64,000 bases of DNA, from contig NZ_NXLZ01000006.1 of NCBI RefSeq assembly GCF_005406205.1, forward strand, positions 32,486-96,485, given 5' to 3'. Of the stretch, positions 9,570 through 18,488 are shown piece by piece. Both the position numbers and the translations under genes were made by a program. Within the stretch, counting starts at the first letter, position 1; each line of letters starts with the position of its first letter. This stretch comes from Campylobacter estrildidarum (GTDB lineage: Bacteria; Campylobacterota; Campylobacteria; Campylobacterales; Campylobacteraceae). The notes beneath the pieces are model-generated. The model was given only the letters and a program-made list of their open reading frames with translations, searched no databases and was not told the origin of the DNA.

Positions 9570-10201
9570 AAAAATTAGCTACAATATTTTTAAGCTTATA
9601 TTCTTTAAGTTATGCTAATATATATGAAGATTTGAGTGATTTTGCTTATAAAAAAGTTTCTGATGAAAATTTTAAAGTTGAAAATGCAAAAATAGTCCAT
9701 TTTTTTAAAAACAATAAAGAATGTTTAGATCTTTTAATTAGTCCAAAGCAAGTGCAAATTTTAAAAAGTTACAATTCTTGTAAAAACTTAGAAAAAGATG
9801 TAGATTTTAACAATTTTTTAAATAAAGATTTTTTAACTTTATATAAAAATGATGGAAAATTTATACAAGAAAAAATACTGGATTTAAAAAATGTAATGCA
9901 AGATATTATGCTTTATTATAAATTGCATTATGCTTTTAGTAAAGATATAAAAGATATGAGTAAAAATAAAAATCTAAATGTTTTAAATAGTATAGATACT
10001 AAAGAAGGTGGAACTTTACTCTATAGGATAAATAACCAAACCTGTGTAGGAATAGAACTTAAAAAGCATAATTCAAAAATGGCTATGAAAATTTATGGTA
10101 TAGAAAATTTAGATAAAAAATGCAAACTCTTTATAGAATCACCAGATTTTAAAAATATTTCCTATACAACAAAAGATTTTAATTGGTATTATCTAGAATA
10201 A
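9566..10201 (+). CDS. Secreted/periplasmic protein of unknown function
   Basis: This 211-residue protein has an N-terminal signal peptide (MKKLATIFLSLYSLSYA, cleavage likely after SYA). The mature part is lysine-rich. Four cysteines in the mature region (in KECLDL, NSCKNL, QTCVGI and KKCKLF) could form two disulphides in the periplasm. It overlaps the upstream small gene by ATGA. It resembles Cj0879c by position. Its role is unknown; a periplasmic location is inferred from the signal peptide and paired cysteines. Confidence 0.78.
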   Translation: MKKLATIFLSLYSLSYANIYEDLSDFAYKKVSDENFKVENAKIVHFFKNNKECLDLLISPKQVQILKSYNSCKNLEKDVDFNNFLNKDFLTLYKNDGKFIQEKILDLKNVMQDIMLYYKLHYAFSKDIKDMSKNKNLNVLNSIDTKEGGTLLYRINNQTCVGIELKKHNSKMAMKIYGIENLDKKCKLFIESPDFKNISYTTKDFNWYYLE

Positions 10202-10329
10202 AAAATATTTTTGATTTTTAAAAATATTTTTTTAAAAAAGCTTGTTTTGATATAAGAATCTTTTCGACCCAAAGTTTGGAAAACGCAAACATCTAAGTCT
10301 CTTTTTTCTTGAATACTTAAATTTTTCAT
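10189..10329 (-). CDS. Possible small basic protein, convergent with the periplasmic gene
   Basis: This open frame encodes 46 residues (MKNLSIQEKRDLDVCVFQTL at the start, lysine/phenylalanine-rich end). It has ATG and AAGG nine bases upstream on the minus strand. It overlaps the 3' end of the preceding plus-strand gene by 13 bases. C. jejuni carries a small hypothetical gene in the opposite direction at this place (Cj0878, from memory), which supports it being real. No function is known. Confidence 0.5.
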   Translation of the reverse strand: MKNLSIQEKRDLDVCVFQTLGRKDSYIKTSFFKKIFLKIKNIFYSR

Positions 10330-10435
10330 TGAAATTAAACCTTAATTAAAATATTGCAGACCTTATTCTATCCTAAAATACTTTAGTTTTTTATTAAGTT
10401 CTGTATTTTTAGATGTTTAAAATTTTAAAAAAATA
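10330..10435. other. Gap between the small convergent gene and the tsdA promoter
   Basis: AT-rich sequence without a convincing open frame. It must hold the promoter of the small minus-strand gene if that gene is real. I see nothing else in it. Confidence 0.5.
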
Positions 10436-10464
10436 TTGACTTTTGTTAATCAAAATTATATAAT
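10436..10464 (+). promoter_or_regulatory. Promoter of the TsdA-like cytochrome gene, with an inverted repeat in the spacer
   Basis: TTGACT and TATAAT are separated by 17 bases, an almost ideal sigma-70 promoter. The spacer starts with TTTTGTTAATCAAAA, a near-palindrome (half-sites TTTTG/CAAAA) at 10440-10454. A regulator bound there would compete with RNA polymerase. The operator idea is an inference. Confidence 0.6.
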
Positions 10465-10504
10465 TAATACTGAATTTAAAATCTAAAAAATCAGGAGGGA
10501 TTAT

Positions 10505-11494
10505 ATGAAAAAAAAGGTTTCCATGGCTTTAGCATTAATGCTATTTGGAAGTTGTGCATTTGCACTCGATCAGAAATTAGAAAAAACTAAAGGAGCTACA
10601 GGTATCGATTTGCCTACAGCTAAGTGGGTTTTGCCTAAAGCATTAAATGAAGATGGCACTATTGATGAAAGTAAAATGCCAAAAAATTCTAAATATGCAC
10701 AAATGGTAATTTTTGGAAATAAAATTTTAAATGAAACTAGTAAATACACAGGACCACAGGCAAAGGATCCTAAAAAAAGATTTGCTGGAAATAACCTTTC
10801 TTGTTCAAGTTGTCATGCAGCAGCGGGAAGTGTTCAAAATCAAGCCGGTTTTGTAGGAATATGGGGAAGATTTCCACAATATAACGCAAGAGCAGATAAA
10901 GTTATAACTTTAGCTGATAGAGTTAATGGCTGTTATGAGAGATCGATGAATGGTAAACGTATGCCAGAAAATTCTCCAGAAATGAAAGCAATTCTTACTT
11001 ATATGCAATGGCTTTCTCAAGGTGTTCCAGTAGGAGCTAAGATTAAAGGACAAAGTCTTAAAAAAATAGATTATCTTTCAAGAGCTGCTGATCCTAAAAA
11101 AGGAGAAAAAATTTATCAAGAAAAATGCGTTGCTTGCCACCAAGAAAATGGATTAGGGCTTAAAAATGAAGATAGCACAGGAGCGTATTATATATATCCA
11201 CCATTATGGGGAAAAGATAGCTACAATACTGGAGCTGGAATGTATCGCTTAGTTAAAGCGGCATCTTATATAAAAGAAAATATGCCTCAAGGCGATCCTA
11301 ATTTAACTCTTGAACAAGCTTATGATGTGGCTGCTTATATGAATTCGCAATCTCGTCCTATTAAAGCAAATAGAGATAAAGATTTTCCAGATAGAAAAGT
11401 AAAACCTTTGGATATGGATGTAGGACCTTATGATGATAGCTTCTCTACAACTCAACATCGTTATGGACCTTATAAACCAATGTTAAAAAAATAA
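10505..11494 (+). CDS. tsdA: Di-haem cytochrome c, thiosulfate dehydrogenase/tetrathionate reductase (TsdA type)
   Basis: The 329-residue protein has a Sec signal peptide ending near FALDQ, so it is periplasmic. Two haem-attachment motifs are present: Cys100-Ser-Ser-Cys103-His104 and Cys208-Val-Ala-Cys211-His212. The stretch around FPQYNARADKVITLADRVNG, followed by Cys143 in NGCYERSMNGK, matches TsdA, in which this cysteine is the unusual distal ligand of haem 1. The family interconverts thiosulfate and tetrathionate; Campylobacter TsdA is known to favour tetrathionate reduction. AGGAGG lies six bases before the ATG. It is a single gene with its own promoter and terminator. The haem count and Cys143 are read directly; the direction of catalysis is inferred from the family. 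Confidence 0.83.
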   Translation: MKKKVSMALALMLFGSCAFALDQKLEKTKGATGIDLPTAKWVLPKALNEDGTIDESKMPKNSKYAQMVIFGNKILNETSKYTGPQAKDPKKRFAGNNLSCSSCHAAAGSVQNQAGFVGIWGRFPQYNARADKVITLADRVNGCYERSMNGKRMPENSPEMKAILTYMQWLSQGVPVGAKIKGQSLKKIDYLSRAADPKKGEKIYQEKCVACHQENGLGLKNEDSTGAYYIYPPLWGKDSYNTGAGMYRLVKAASYIKENMPQGDPNLTLEQAYDVAAYMNSQSRPIKANRDKDFPDRKVKPLDMDVGPYDDSFSTTQHRYGPYKPMLKK

Positions 11495-11500
11495 GGTTTT

Positions 11501-11530
11501 AGGTGAGAAAATGTCTCACCTATTTTTAGT
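11501..11530 (+). terminator. Rho-independent terminator of tsdA
   Basis: AGGTGAGA and TCTCACCT form an 8-bp stem with a 5-base loop, followed by ATTTTTAGTTTTTTTTT. It starts six bases after the stop codon. Confidence 0.85.
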
Positions 11531-12072
11531 TTTTTTTAAAAATAAAGCTTTTTTGTATTTCATACTTACTTAAAAAGATTAAATTTTCCAAAAGTAGTTT
11601 ATTATATGAGATAATTTATAAAAAAACGACATAAAATTTAATTGAAGTTATAAGTATTTTGATTAGATTTTTTTTGAAATCAAAATGAAGATTTTGTTCT
11701 TTATAAAATTTTTTATATTCTTTTTTTAAATGATGTTATTTTTAAACATTATAAAAACCTCTTCTCTCAAGAATTTAAAACTTATTTAGTTTACCTAAAA
11801 GATGCCACAATAAAGAAGATAAATTAATTTTTGAAGAGAAAAAGATACTTTGAATTTTTTATCAAAAGTGGATTTGTAGATTTGTTAATTTTATTAAAAT
11901 AAAACAAAACGTAACGTGGAATTTGGAAAAATGTATCAATATTAAAGCTTTTGAAAGTTAAAAATTTGAACTATAAAATAAAAGTTAAAAAAATAAGACT
12001 TTGATTTGAAAAACAGCTTATAATATTTTCAATTAAATAATTTTTACAAGAATGATTATTTTTTGGGAGATG
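11531..12072. other. AT-rich gap with a possible decayed coding remnant
   Basis: This 540-base stretch is very AT-rich with no intact gene. On the plus strand around 11690-11830 a frame of about 50 codons stays open and reads protein-like (for example NLFSQEFKTYLVYLKDATIK). It ends in a stop and is followed in another frame by further plausible residues. This looks like a degraded gene whose family I cannot name. Confidence 0.35.
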
Positions 12073-12147
12073 TGGAGCGGGAAACGAGATTCGAACTCGC
12101 GACCCCAACCTTGGCAAGGTTGTGCTCTACCCCTGAGCTATTCCCGC
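12073..12147 (-). tRNA. tRNA-Gly (anticodon GCC)
   Basis: The minus strand reads GCGGGAATAGCTCAG... and ends with an encoded CCA. The acceptor stem GCGGGAA/TTCCCGC, the D-arm, the anticodon loop TTGCCAA and GTTCGAATC in the T-arm are all present, for a total of 75 bases. The anticodon GCC reads GGC/GGU. Its 5' end lies only 11 bases past the autotransporter terminator hairpin. Confidence 0.97.
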
Positions 12148-12158
12148 GTAAAATAAAA

Positions 12159-12192
12159 AAACCACAGTGTGATTTTTTTCACACTGTGGTTT
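12159..12192 (-). terminator. Strong hairpin terminator of the autotransporter gene
   Basis: A perfect 14-bp stem (AAACCACAGTGTGA with its complement) carries a 6-base loop. On the minus strand it is followed by a T-rich run (TTTTATTTTA). It sits 31 bases after the autotransporter stop and immediately before tRNA-Gly. Confidence 0.88.
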
Positions 12193-12223
12193 AAAAGAGA
12201 AAAATATGTGCATTTCTCAAATA

Positions 12224-14707
12224 TTAGAATTGATATTTAAGACCGATGTTTCCGCTTACATAAGTTTCATCTTGATCATCTACTTTTCCGCTTAGAAGTT
12301 GTTTAACTCCAGCTGAGAAAGTAAATGCCCATTGATTAGCAAAATTGATATCTCCACCTAGGATAAGCGCACCAAAAGTTTTCTTAGAATCACTTCCATC
12401 TACTGTAAATGAAACTGGGCTTCCTACGAATCTCGCAGTATAATCATCTCCAGATGTAACGATATATTGCTCGATTTTTGGAATAGCATAGATGTAACTT
12501 TCTTTAGATAGATATTTTCTAAATTCAGCTCCTGCTTCTAAGCTTGCATCAAAATTAGATTGAGATCTAACGTGTTGTGCATAAGTTCCACTTTCTGTAT
12601 AATCAGGCGTGAATGAATAGTAAAGGTTAAGACCTGCTAAAGGTTTGATATAGAAATCGTGACCTACATCAAATACATAACCATAAGTTCCACTAGCACC
12701 TAAGAATTTTCTTGTAAAATCTGAAGAATTTATGCTATCTACAATTTGTCTATCTTGATCAGTCCAGCCAAATTGAGCATAACCTTTAAAATCAAACTCG
12801 TGATTTCCGTGAAGTGTTCTTGAGTATAAACCAACTTGTAAATTATCACTTTCTTGTTTTACTAGATCTGTTTTAAGATCAGAATTTGCATAAGTTAAAT
12901 AAGCACCTAAAATAGTGTTTTCACCCAATAGACGATCGTAACCAATGCTTACACCATATAGAGCACCGCTGTTTCCATCTATGATATTTGCACCACCGAT
13001 TGCATTTGCCCATACATTGTTTGCATAGCTTCTTGAACCGTAAGCAAAACTAGAATCACTTGCAGTTCCATTTCCTGCAGCAAAACTTTCTCCTGCTATC
13101 ATAGTTGAGTAAGGGTTGCTAAATTTAGCTAAACGATTTGAAATAGCCATATCATTTGCTATATTTATAGCACCAATTGGAGTGTTAAGTGCTGAATTTC
13201 CTGCATTTGAATTAGCTGCTTTTTCTACATCTCTAACAGCCTTACCGCTACCTAAGATATAATCAGTTGCTCCGATGATTTTACCACCTACTTCAGAACC
13301 AGCTAAAGAAGCAAAAATTCTTCCTTTTTGATCAGCTTCAATTCTGTAATTTTCATTTAATTTTGGAGCCAAAATTGCAATTTGATTTTGAACATTTTCA
13401 ATCAAAGCGGTATATTCATTGAAACGATTTTGTAACTCAGCAAGTATTTTTCTTTGATCTTGAAGGGTTTTTGTTAATCTATCGATTTCAACTTTATTAG
13501 CTGTAGCATTTTTATTTAAAGTTTCTAATCTTCCTTCTATAATTTCGACTTCATTTTTTTGAGTATTAAGAGCAATTGCAACTTCATGTTTTTTTGTATC
13601 AAATATACCATTTGCACCATTTAGAGGATTAGATCCATAATTATTGCTAAGTTTTAAAAGAGAATTTATTTTGTCTGCTATGATAGCTTTAACTGCACTA
13701 TTTAATTCGTTAAAATCAATCTTTCCGTTTCTATAAATACGATCATCAAGATTTCCATTTATGTAAAGATTGTTTCCTGATTGAACAAGATTAAAATCCC
13801 AAAGTCTATCTAAGTCTTGATTAGAAAAAACATTTGCAAAATCAGCCTCAGTAAAAGTCCCAGTATTTTCAGCTAAATCTGTTCTCATTAGGTCAGCAGA
13901 AATATTTACAAGTCTGTGATTCCAAGTCATATCCGCTGTATTGCCAGAAGTAACATCTGTAAAGGTTTTTTTATTATCATAACCATTTTCAAAACCTTTA
14001 GAAGCAGTCATAAAATAATAACCATATGGAGTTGCACGACTTAAATCTTCTACGCCGATTGCAAAATCTGTATCTTTAGCCGTTACTTTACCATTTACAT
14101 AAAAGCTTGATGCTCCTTGTGTATAAACAGTACTTGAAACTTCACTATTGTTAAGAATTAAATCGCCATTGATTGTTAAAGAACCATTATAAACATCTTT
14201 TTTATGGCCGTTATTAAAATAAGACCCATTTACAAGATTGATAAATCCGTGATCAAAAACAACATGGTCAGCAGTAATAGTGCTATGTCCATTAGCTACG
14301 TTAATACCAGCACTTCTACTCATTTCATCTTGTATTTTTGCACTAGGACTTATAAAAATAACATTTTTAGCAGTTAAATCAAAACTATAACCTTTATCTA
14401 GATATCCACTACCACCTATTGTTGAAAAAATACCATTTAAACCTACAAAACGAAGAGATGCATCTTTTTCGTTTGATTTAATTGTTAGATGGTTAATTTT
14501 ATCTCCATTTACAAGATTAAGTTTACTTGATCCAAGTTGTGTTTTTACAACATCTTTGTCTGAAAAAAGATATGTATAATGAGATTTGTCAGAACCAGAA
14601 TTAGATAACCTATTGTCATTATAAATGGATATCGCATAAGCCGAATTGGCAACTATAAAGCTTGCTGCGATAGCAGAAAGCATAATTTTTTTATGAGAAT
14701 GCATCAT
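12224..14707 (-). CDS. Autotransporter (type Va) outer-membrane protein
   Basis: The 827-residue protein starts with a signal peptide (HKKIMLSAIAASFIVANSAYA). The passenger has beta-helix-like repetitive Asn/Gly/Ser-rich segments to about residue 350. A predicted coiled coil (heptad-like KNEVEIIEGRLETLNKNATA and following, about 375-440) comes next. The last about 280 residues form a beta-barrel ending in the C-terminal phenylalanine (GLKYQF) recognised by the BAM machinery. Campylobacter autotransporters such as CapA are adhesins, but I do not claim orthology. AGGAG precedes two consecutive ATG codons; the second (14704) has the better spacing. A G10 tract lies about 110 bases upstream. It is flanked by tRNA-Gly and moeA, a likely accessory insertion. 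Confidence 0.85.
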   Translation of the reverse strand: MMHSHKKIMLSAIAASFIVANSAYAISIYNDNRLSNSGSDKSHYTYLFSDKDVVKTQLGSSKLNLVNGDKINHLTIKSNEKDASLRFVGLNGIFSTIGGSGYLDKGYSFDLTAKNVIFISPSAKIQDEMSRSAGINVANGHSTITADHVVFDHGFINLVNGSYFNNGHKKDVYNGSLTINGDLILNNSEVSSTVYTQGASSFYVNGKVTAKDTDFAIGVEDLSRATPYGYYFMTASKGFENGYDNKKTFTDVTSGNTADMTWNHRLVNISADLMRTDLAENTGTFTEADFANVFSNQDLDRLWDFNLVQSGNNLYINGNLDDRIYRNGKIDFNELNSAVKAIIADKINSLLKLSNNYGSNPLNGANGIFDTKKHEVAIALNTQKNEVEIIEGRLETLNKNATANKVEIDRLTKTLQDQRKILAELQNRFNEYTALIENVQNQIAILAPKLNENYRIEADQKGRIFASLAGSEVGGKIIGATDYILGSGKAVRDVEKAANSNAGNSALNTPIGAINIANDMAISNRLAKFSNPYSTMIAGESFAAGNGTASDSSFAYGSRSYANNVWANAIGGANIIDGNSGALYGVSIGYDRLLGENTILGAYLTYANSDLKTDLVKQESDNLQVGLYSRTLHGNHEFDFKGYAQFGWTDQDRQIVDSINSSDFTRKFLGASGTYGYVFDVGHDFYIKPLAGLNLYYSFTPDYTESGTYAQHVRSQSNFDASLEAGAEFRKYLSKESYIYAIPKIEQYIVTSGDDYTARFVGSPVSFTVDGSDSKKTFGALILGGDINFANQWAFTFSAGVKQLLSGKVDDQDETYVSGNIGLKYQF

Positions 14708-14744
14708 AAAACTCCTTCTAAAAAAATTTTTAATAACGGATCAC

Positions 14745-14773
14745 ATTATATCTTAAAAATTTCCAAAAAACAA
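14745..14773 (-). promoter_or_regulatory. Promoter of the autotransporter gene
   Basis: The minus strand has TTGTTT (14768-14773), 17 bases, then TATAAT (14745-14750), about 38 bases before the start codon. The G10/C10 tract lies about 40 bases upstream of the -35, not in the spacer. Confidence 0.6.
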
Positions 14774-14813
14774 GGTTTTTTAGTAAAAAATGGTATTTTT
14801 TTAGTTATTTACT

Positions 14814-14823
14814 GGGGGGGGGG
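14814..14823. repeat. Homopolymeric tract G10
   Basis: Ten consecutive G on the plus strand (C10 in the direction of the autotransporter) lie between the autotransporter and moeA. Campylobacter uses G tracts of 8 or more as phase-variation switches. Here the tract is intergenic, upstream of the autotransporter promoter and downstream of the moeA stop. Any effect would be on transcription, or it may be a remnant. Confidence 0.9.
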
Positions 14824-14894
14824 ATTGGATTTTGGGATTTGGAAAATCAAATTATTATTTAAAATCTAGTTATTTTTAGATATAAATAATCAAA

Positions 14895-16061
14895 TTAAAG
14901 TTTTAAAAGCCAAATTTGATCCCCTTTTTTATAGCTCTCTATATCTTCATTGCTTATAAGTAAAAATTCACTTTTTACTAAAGGAAGTATCATACCTGAT
15001 CCAAATTGGTTATTATTAAAAGGTATAAAAAATTCATTTTCTAAATTCCCTAAAATGAAATTATTTCTTCCTTTTTTAATCTTTAAATCAATTCCCATTT
15101 TAGCACTCATTTTTAAAGGATTATTTAAAGAATTGCTAAGCAAACGAATGATTTTTTTACCAAAAATAAAGCAAGAAAGATATGCAGCCATAGGATTTCC
15201 TGGTAAAACAAGGGCTAAATGCTTATCTTTTTTATAGAGTTTGCTAGGACGTGCAGGACGTGCTTTTACACCTTTAAAAATGGCTTGAAAGCCCAGCTCA
15301 TCAAAAGCTTTTTCTAAAAAATCCGCTTCGCCTACGCTCGCACCACCTGAAGTGATCAAAAGATCAAAATTCGTTCCTAAAAGAGCGTTTTTAATGGTAT
15401 CAAAATCGTCTTTTATTATTCCAAGATAGCTAATTTCACAACTATCTAGCATACTCATTAAAGCTAATGCATTAGCATTATAAATGTTTTCTTCATCGCA
15501 ATTTTGCCAAGGTTCTTTAAGCTCATTGCCACTTGAGAAAATGCCTACACGAATTTTTCTTACAACTTCAATTTTATAAATTCCTTGAGAAGCGAGTAGG
15601 GCGATATGCTTGGAATTTAATCTTGTGCCTTTTTTTAGTAACAATTCATCTTGTTTTAATTCTTCACCTTTTAAGCGTCTTGCATTGTATTGCTTTGGGA
15701 TTTTTTTGATAATGAGTTTACCATTTTCTAGACATTCATCTTCGAGCATTAAAATTGTATCGGCATTTTTAGGCATTTTTGCCCCAGTCATAATCTTATA
15801 GCATTCATTTTTACCGATTTCATAAGTTTTATTATCTCCTGCAAAAATAATGCCTTTTATAAGCAAAGGTTCTTTTAAATCTGCATAATTAAAAGCATAG
15901 CCGTCTAAGGCTGCATTGTCAAAGCTTGGTAAATTTTTTTGTGCGTAAAGATCTTTTGCTAAGATACGATTTTTAGCATTTTCTAAACTTATGATTTCAA
16001 ATTCATTTAAAGGAATGATTTCATTTTCTAAATCTTTTAAAGTTTCAAAAAGATTTTTCAT
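14895..16061 (-). CDS. moeA: Molybdopterin molybdenumtransferase MoeA
   Basis: This 388-residue cytoplasmic enzyme inserts molybdate into adenylylated molybdopterin to complete Moco, needed by formate dehydrogenase, nitrate reductase and other Campylobacter respiratory enzymes. Typical segments are present: [14 protein letters not shown] near residue 43, [13 protein letters not shown] near 92, [12 protein letters not shown] near 237 and [11 protein letters not shown] near 287. The first four bases of the gene overlap the end of murA (ATGA-type), so the two are coupled. Length is usual. Confidence 0.95.
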   Translation of the reverse strand: MKNLFETLKDLENEIIPLNEFEIISLENAKNRILAKDLYAQKNLPSFDNAALDGYAFNYADLKEPLLIKGIIFAGDNKTYEIGKNECYKIMTGAKMPKNADTILMLEDECLENGKLIIKKIPKQYNARRLKGEELKQDELLLKKGTRLNSKHIALLASQGIYKIEVVRKIRVGIFSSGNELKEPWQNCDEENIYNANALALMSMLDSCEISYLGIIKDDFDTIKNALLGTNFDLLITSGGASVGEADFLEKAFDELGFQAIFKGVKARPARPSKLYKKDKHLALVLPGNPMAAYLSCFIFGKKIIRLLSNSLNNPLKMSAKMGIDLKIKKGRNNFILGNLENEFFIPFNNNQFGSGMILPLVKSEFLLISNEDIESYKKGDQIWLLKL

Positions 16062-17314
16062 TCCTCAAGCCTTGTGATTTTAGCCCCTAAGGCTTTAAAT
16101 TTATCTTCTAAATTTTCATAACCGCGATCTAAATGATAAATCCTATGAACTCTACTTGTACCCTTAGCTACAAGAGCTGCAAGTATAAGGGCTGAAGAAG
16201 CACGTAAATCTGTAGCCATAACATCAGCTGCATTGAGTTCTTTTCCACCTACTATAGTTGCTATATGTCCGTTAAGTTTGATATCCGCTCCCATTCTTAA
16301 AAGTTCGCTTACGTGCATAAAACGATTTTCAAAAAGCCTTTCATCTATGATGCTTGTTCCATTTGCCTTTAGTGCTAAAGCCATAAATTGCGCTTGCATA
16401 TCGGTTGGAAAGCCTGGATATTCGCTAGTTAAAATTTCTATAGGCTCTATTTTTTTAGCTGGAAGTAGGGTAATATTGTCATTTTCTATCAAGGTTTGAA
16501 AGCCCATTTGATGAAGTTTTGCTAAAACCGCACCTAGATGTTCGGGATTGACTTTTTTGAGTTTGATTTGTGAATTGGTGATGGCTCCTGCACAAAGATA
16601 AGTTCCTGCTTCAATTCTATCAGGAATTACGCTAAATTCTTTAAAATTTAAAAGTTCACCACCTGTACCATAAATTTCAAGCTCATCACTTCCTATGCCT
16701 TTTATATCAAGTCCTGCATCGGCTAATACTTCGCAAAGCTGCACAACTTCTGGCTCTTTAGCCACATTTAAAAGCTTGGTTTTTCCTTTAGCTAAAGCAG
16801 CAGCCATTATGATATTTTCACTGCCCGTAACAGTGATCTTATCGAAAAGAATTTCTGCACCTTTAAGCTTTCCACTCGCAACCACATAACCTTGTTTGAT
16901 TTCTATATTTGCACTCATTTTTTCTAAAGCACTTAAATGTAAATCAATAGGTCTTTGACCTATAGCACAACCTCCAGGTAATGAAACTTCACAATGTCCA
17001 AAACGTGAAAGTAGTGGGCCCAAGGTGAGTATAGAAGCACGCATTTTTCGCACGATATCGTATTTAGCGATGGTTTGATTAAGAGTGCTTGTATCGAGTA
17101 ATGCGATATTGTTTTCAAAATGAGTTTTTGCACCTAAATTTTCAAGCAAAGATATCAAAGTTTTGATATCTGCCACATTTGGAACATTACTCATTTTAAC
17201 TTCATTTTTAGCCAATATAGTAGAAGCGATTAAAGGAAGAGAGGCGTTTTTAGCACCACTAATTTGAACTTCGCCTTGGAGCGAATCAATACCTTCGATT
17301 TCTAAAAAAGTCAT
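16058..17314 (-). CDS. murA: UDP-N-acetylglucosamine 1-carboxyvinyltransferase MurA
   Basis: MurA makes the first committed step of peptidoglycan synthesis, transferring enolpyruvate from PEP to UDP-GlcNAc in the cytoplasm. At 418 residues it has the family length. [10 protein letters not shown] near residue 19 and the loop [14 protein letters not shown] near 114, carrying the catalytic cysteine (fosfomycin target), are intact. It overlaps moeA by four bases. The upstream gap before the small unknown gene is short. Confidence 0.97.
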   Translation of the reverse strand: MTFLEIEGIDSLQGEVQISGAKNASLPLIASTILAKNEVKMSNVPNVADIKTLISLLENLGAKTHFENNIALLDTSTLNQTIAKYDIVRKMRASILTLGPLLSRFGHCEVSLPGGCAIGQRPIDLHLSALEKMSANIEIKQGYVVASGKLKGAEILFDKITVTGSENIIMAAALAKGKTKLLNVAKEPEVVQLCEVLADAGLDIKGIGSDELEIYGTGGELLNFKEFSVIPDRIEAGTYLCAGAITNSQIKLKKVNPEHLGAVLAKLHQMGFQTLIENDNITLLPAKKIEPIEILTSEYPGFPTDMQAQFMALALKANGTSIIDERLFENRFMHVSELLRMGADIKLNGHIATIVGGKELNAADVMATDLRASSALILAALVAKGTSRVHRIYHLDRGYENLEDKFKALGAKITRLEE

Positions 17315-17372
17315 ATTTTGCCTTGATTTTAAATTTCAGGCTAATTATATACTTTTTTTTCTTTGTGAAAGT

Positions 17373-17819
17373 TTATTGTTGACTTTCAGCCACTAGTTCT
17401 TGAATTTTGGCTTCTATGGTACTCGCTTGTGAATTTAAAGCTTCAATTTGTTGTTGATAAGATGTTTTCATTTGATCATTAGCATTTGCCATTTTTTGTG
17501 TTAATTCTGCAATTTTTGCTAAAATTTCAGCTAGTTTTTTTATCAAAGTCTCAAGCATAGCATTTGAACCACCACCTCCTTGCCCAACTTGAGCTTTATC
17601 GTCATTTTTTGGAATTTTTTCTTGACTTACAGTGATAGGGTATTTTTTCTCTGAATTTTCATTGCTTAAATTTTTCGCCTCTTTAGAAATGGTTACTTCT
17701 ACTATATTGTCATTACTTTGAGTGACTTTAGAATTATCATTGTCTTTTTTTGTATCGATCTTGGTATTGTTAGTAAAATCTAAATTTGTTTTTTCTTGAA
17801 AATTGACTTGCATTATCAA
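17373..17819 (-). CDS. Conserved small protein with C-terminal coiled coil, unknown function
   Basis: This 148-residue protein lacks a signal peptide. A polar, Asn/Lys/Asp-rich N-terminal half (about 1-75) leads to a short glycine run (VGQGGGGS) and then a strongly helical, coiled-coil-like C-terminal half (AKIAELTQKMANANDQMK onwards). It resembles the hypothetical gene between murA and pabA in C. jejuni (Cj0859c, from memory). The start could be the Met at position 3 rather than 1. No function is assigned. Confidence 0.75.
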   Translation of the reverse strand: MIMQVNFQEKTNLDFTNNTKIDTKKDNDNSKVTQSNDNIVEVTISKEAKNLSNENSEKKYPITVSQEKIPKNDDKAQVGQGGGGSNAMLETLIKKLAEILAKIAELTQKMANANDQMKTSYQQQIEALNSQASTIEAKIQELVAESQQ

Positions 17820-17921
17820 ACCTTTACTGATTTATATTTAGAATATCGACTTTTTCTTTAAAAAAATTATAGATATTTTAACATTATTGATATAAATTTT
17901 TAAATTAAACATGATTAAAAT

Positions 17922-18488
17922 TTAGATTTTCATAAAATTACGAAGTATTTTTTTGCCTTGTTGGCTTAAAATAGCTTCTGGGTGAAATTGTATTCCATAA
18001 ATATTATATTTTTTATGCTTTATAGTCATAATAACGCCTTGAGAATTTTTCGCTAAAATTTTACATTTTTTAGGTATTTTACTTATGTGTAAAGAATGAT
18101 ATAAGCAAATTTTAATGTTATTTTTCACCCCTTTAAAAAGCGGATCTTTTTTAAAAATAAGTGCTGAAGTCTTGCCGTGGGTTGGATTTTCCATTTTGTC
18201 AACCTCACCCTTAAAAGCTTTAGCAATACATTGATGTCCTAAACAAATTCCTAATATTTTTTTGGTTTTTTTAAAATGCTTTATTGCTTTTAAACTAAGC
18301 TTTGATTCATTTGGAGAATTAGGACCTGGAGAGATGATTAAGTGAGTAAAATTAAATTTTTCTAGTTCTTTTGCTTTTTTAAATTCATCGTTTTTTATAA
18401 CTTTACATTTATATCCTAGTTCTTTGAGATAAAAAATAATGGTGTAGCTAAAAGAATCGTAATTGTCTATAAATAAAATTTTTTTCAT
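17922..18488 (-). CDS. pabA: Aminodeoxychorismate/anthranilate synthase glutamine amidotransferase subunit
   Basis: This class I glutamine amidotransferase (188 aa) supplies ammonia for aminodeoxychorismate synthesis (folate pathway). It starts with DNYDSFSYTI. The nucleophile elbow GICLGHQCIA carries the catalytic Cys, and the His-Glu pair is in QFHPEA near the C-terminus. Its ATG overlaps the pabB stop (ATGA). Because it is next to a PabB-PabC fusion rather than trp genes, a PabA role is favoured over TrpG. Confidence 0.9.
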   Translation of the reverse strand: MKKILFIDNYDSFSYTIIFYLKELGYKCKVIKNDEFKKAKELEKFNFTHLIISPGPNSPNESKLSLKAIKHFKKTKKILGICLGHQCIAKAFKGEVDKMENPTHGKTSALIFKKDPLFKGVKNNIKICLYHSLHISKIPKKCKILAKNSQGVIMTIKHKKYNIYGIQFHPEAILSQQGKKILRNFMKI

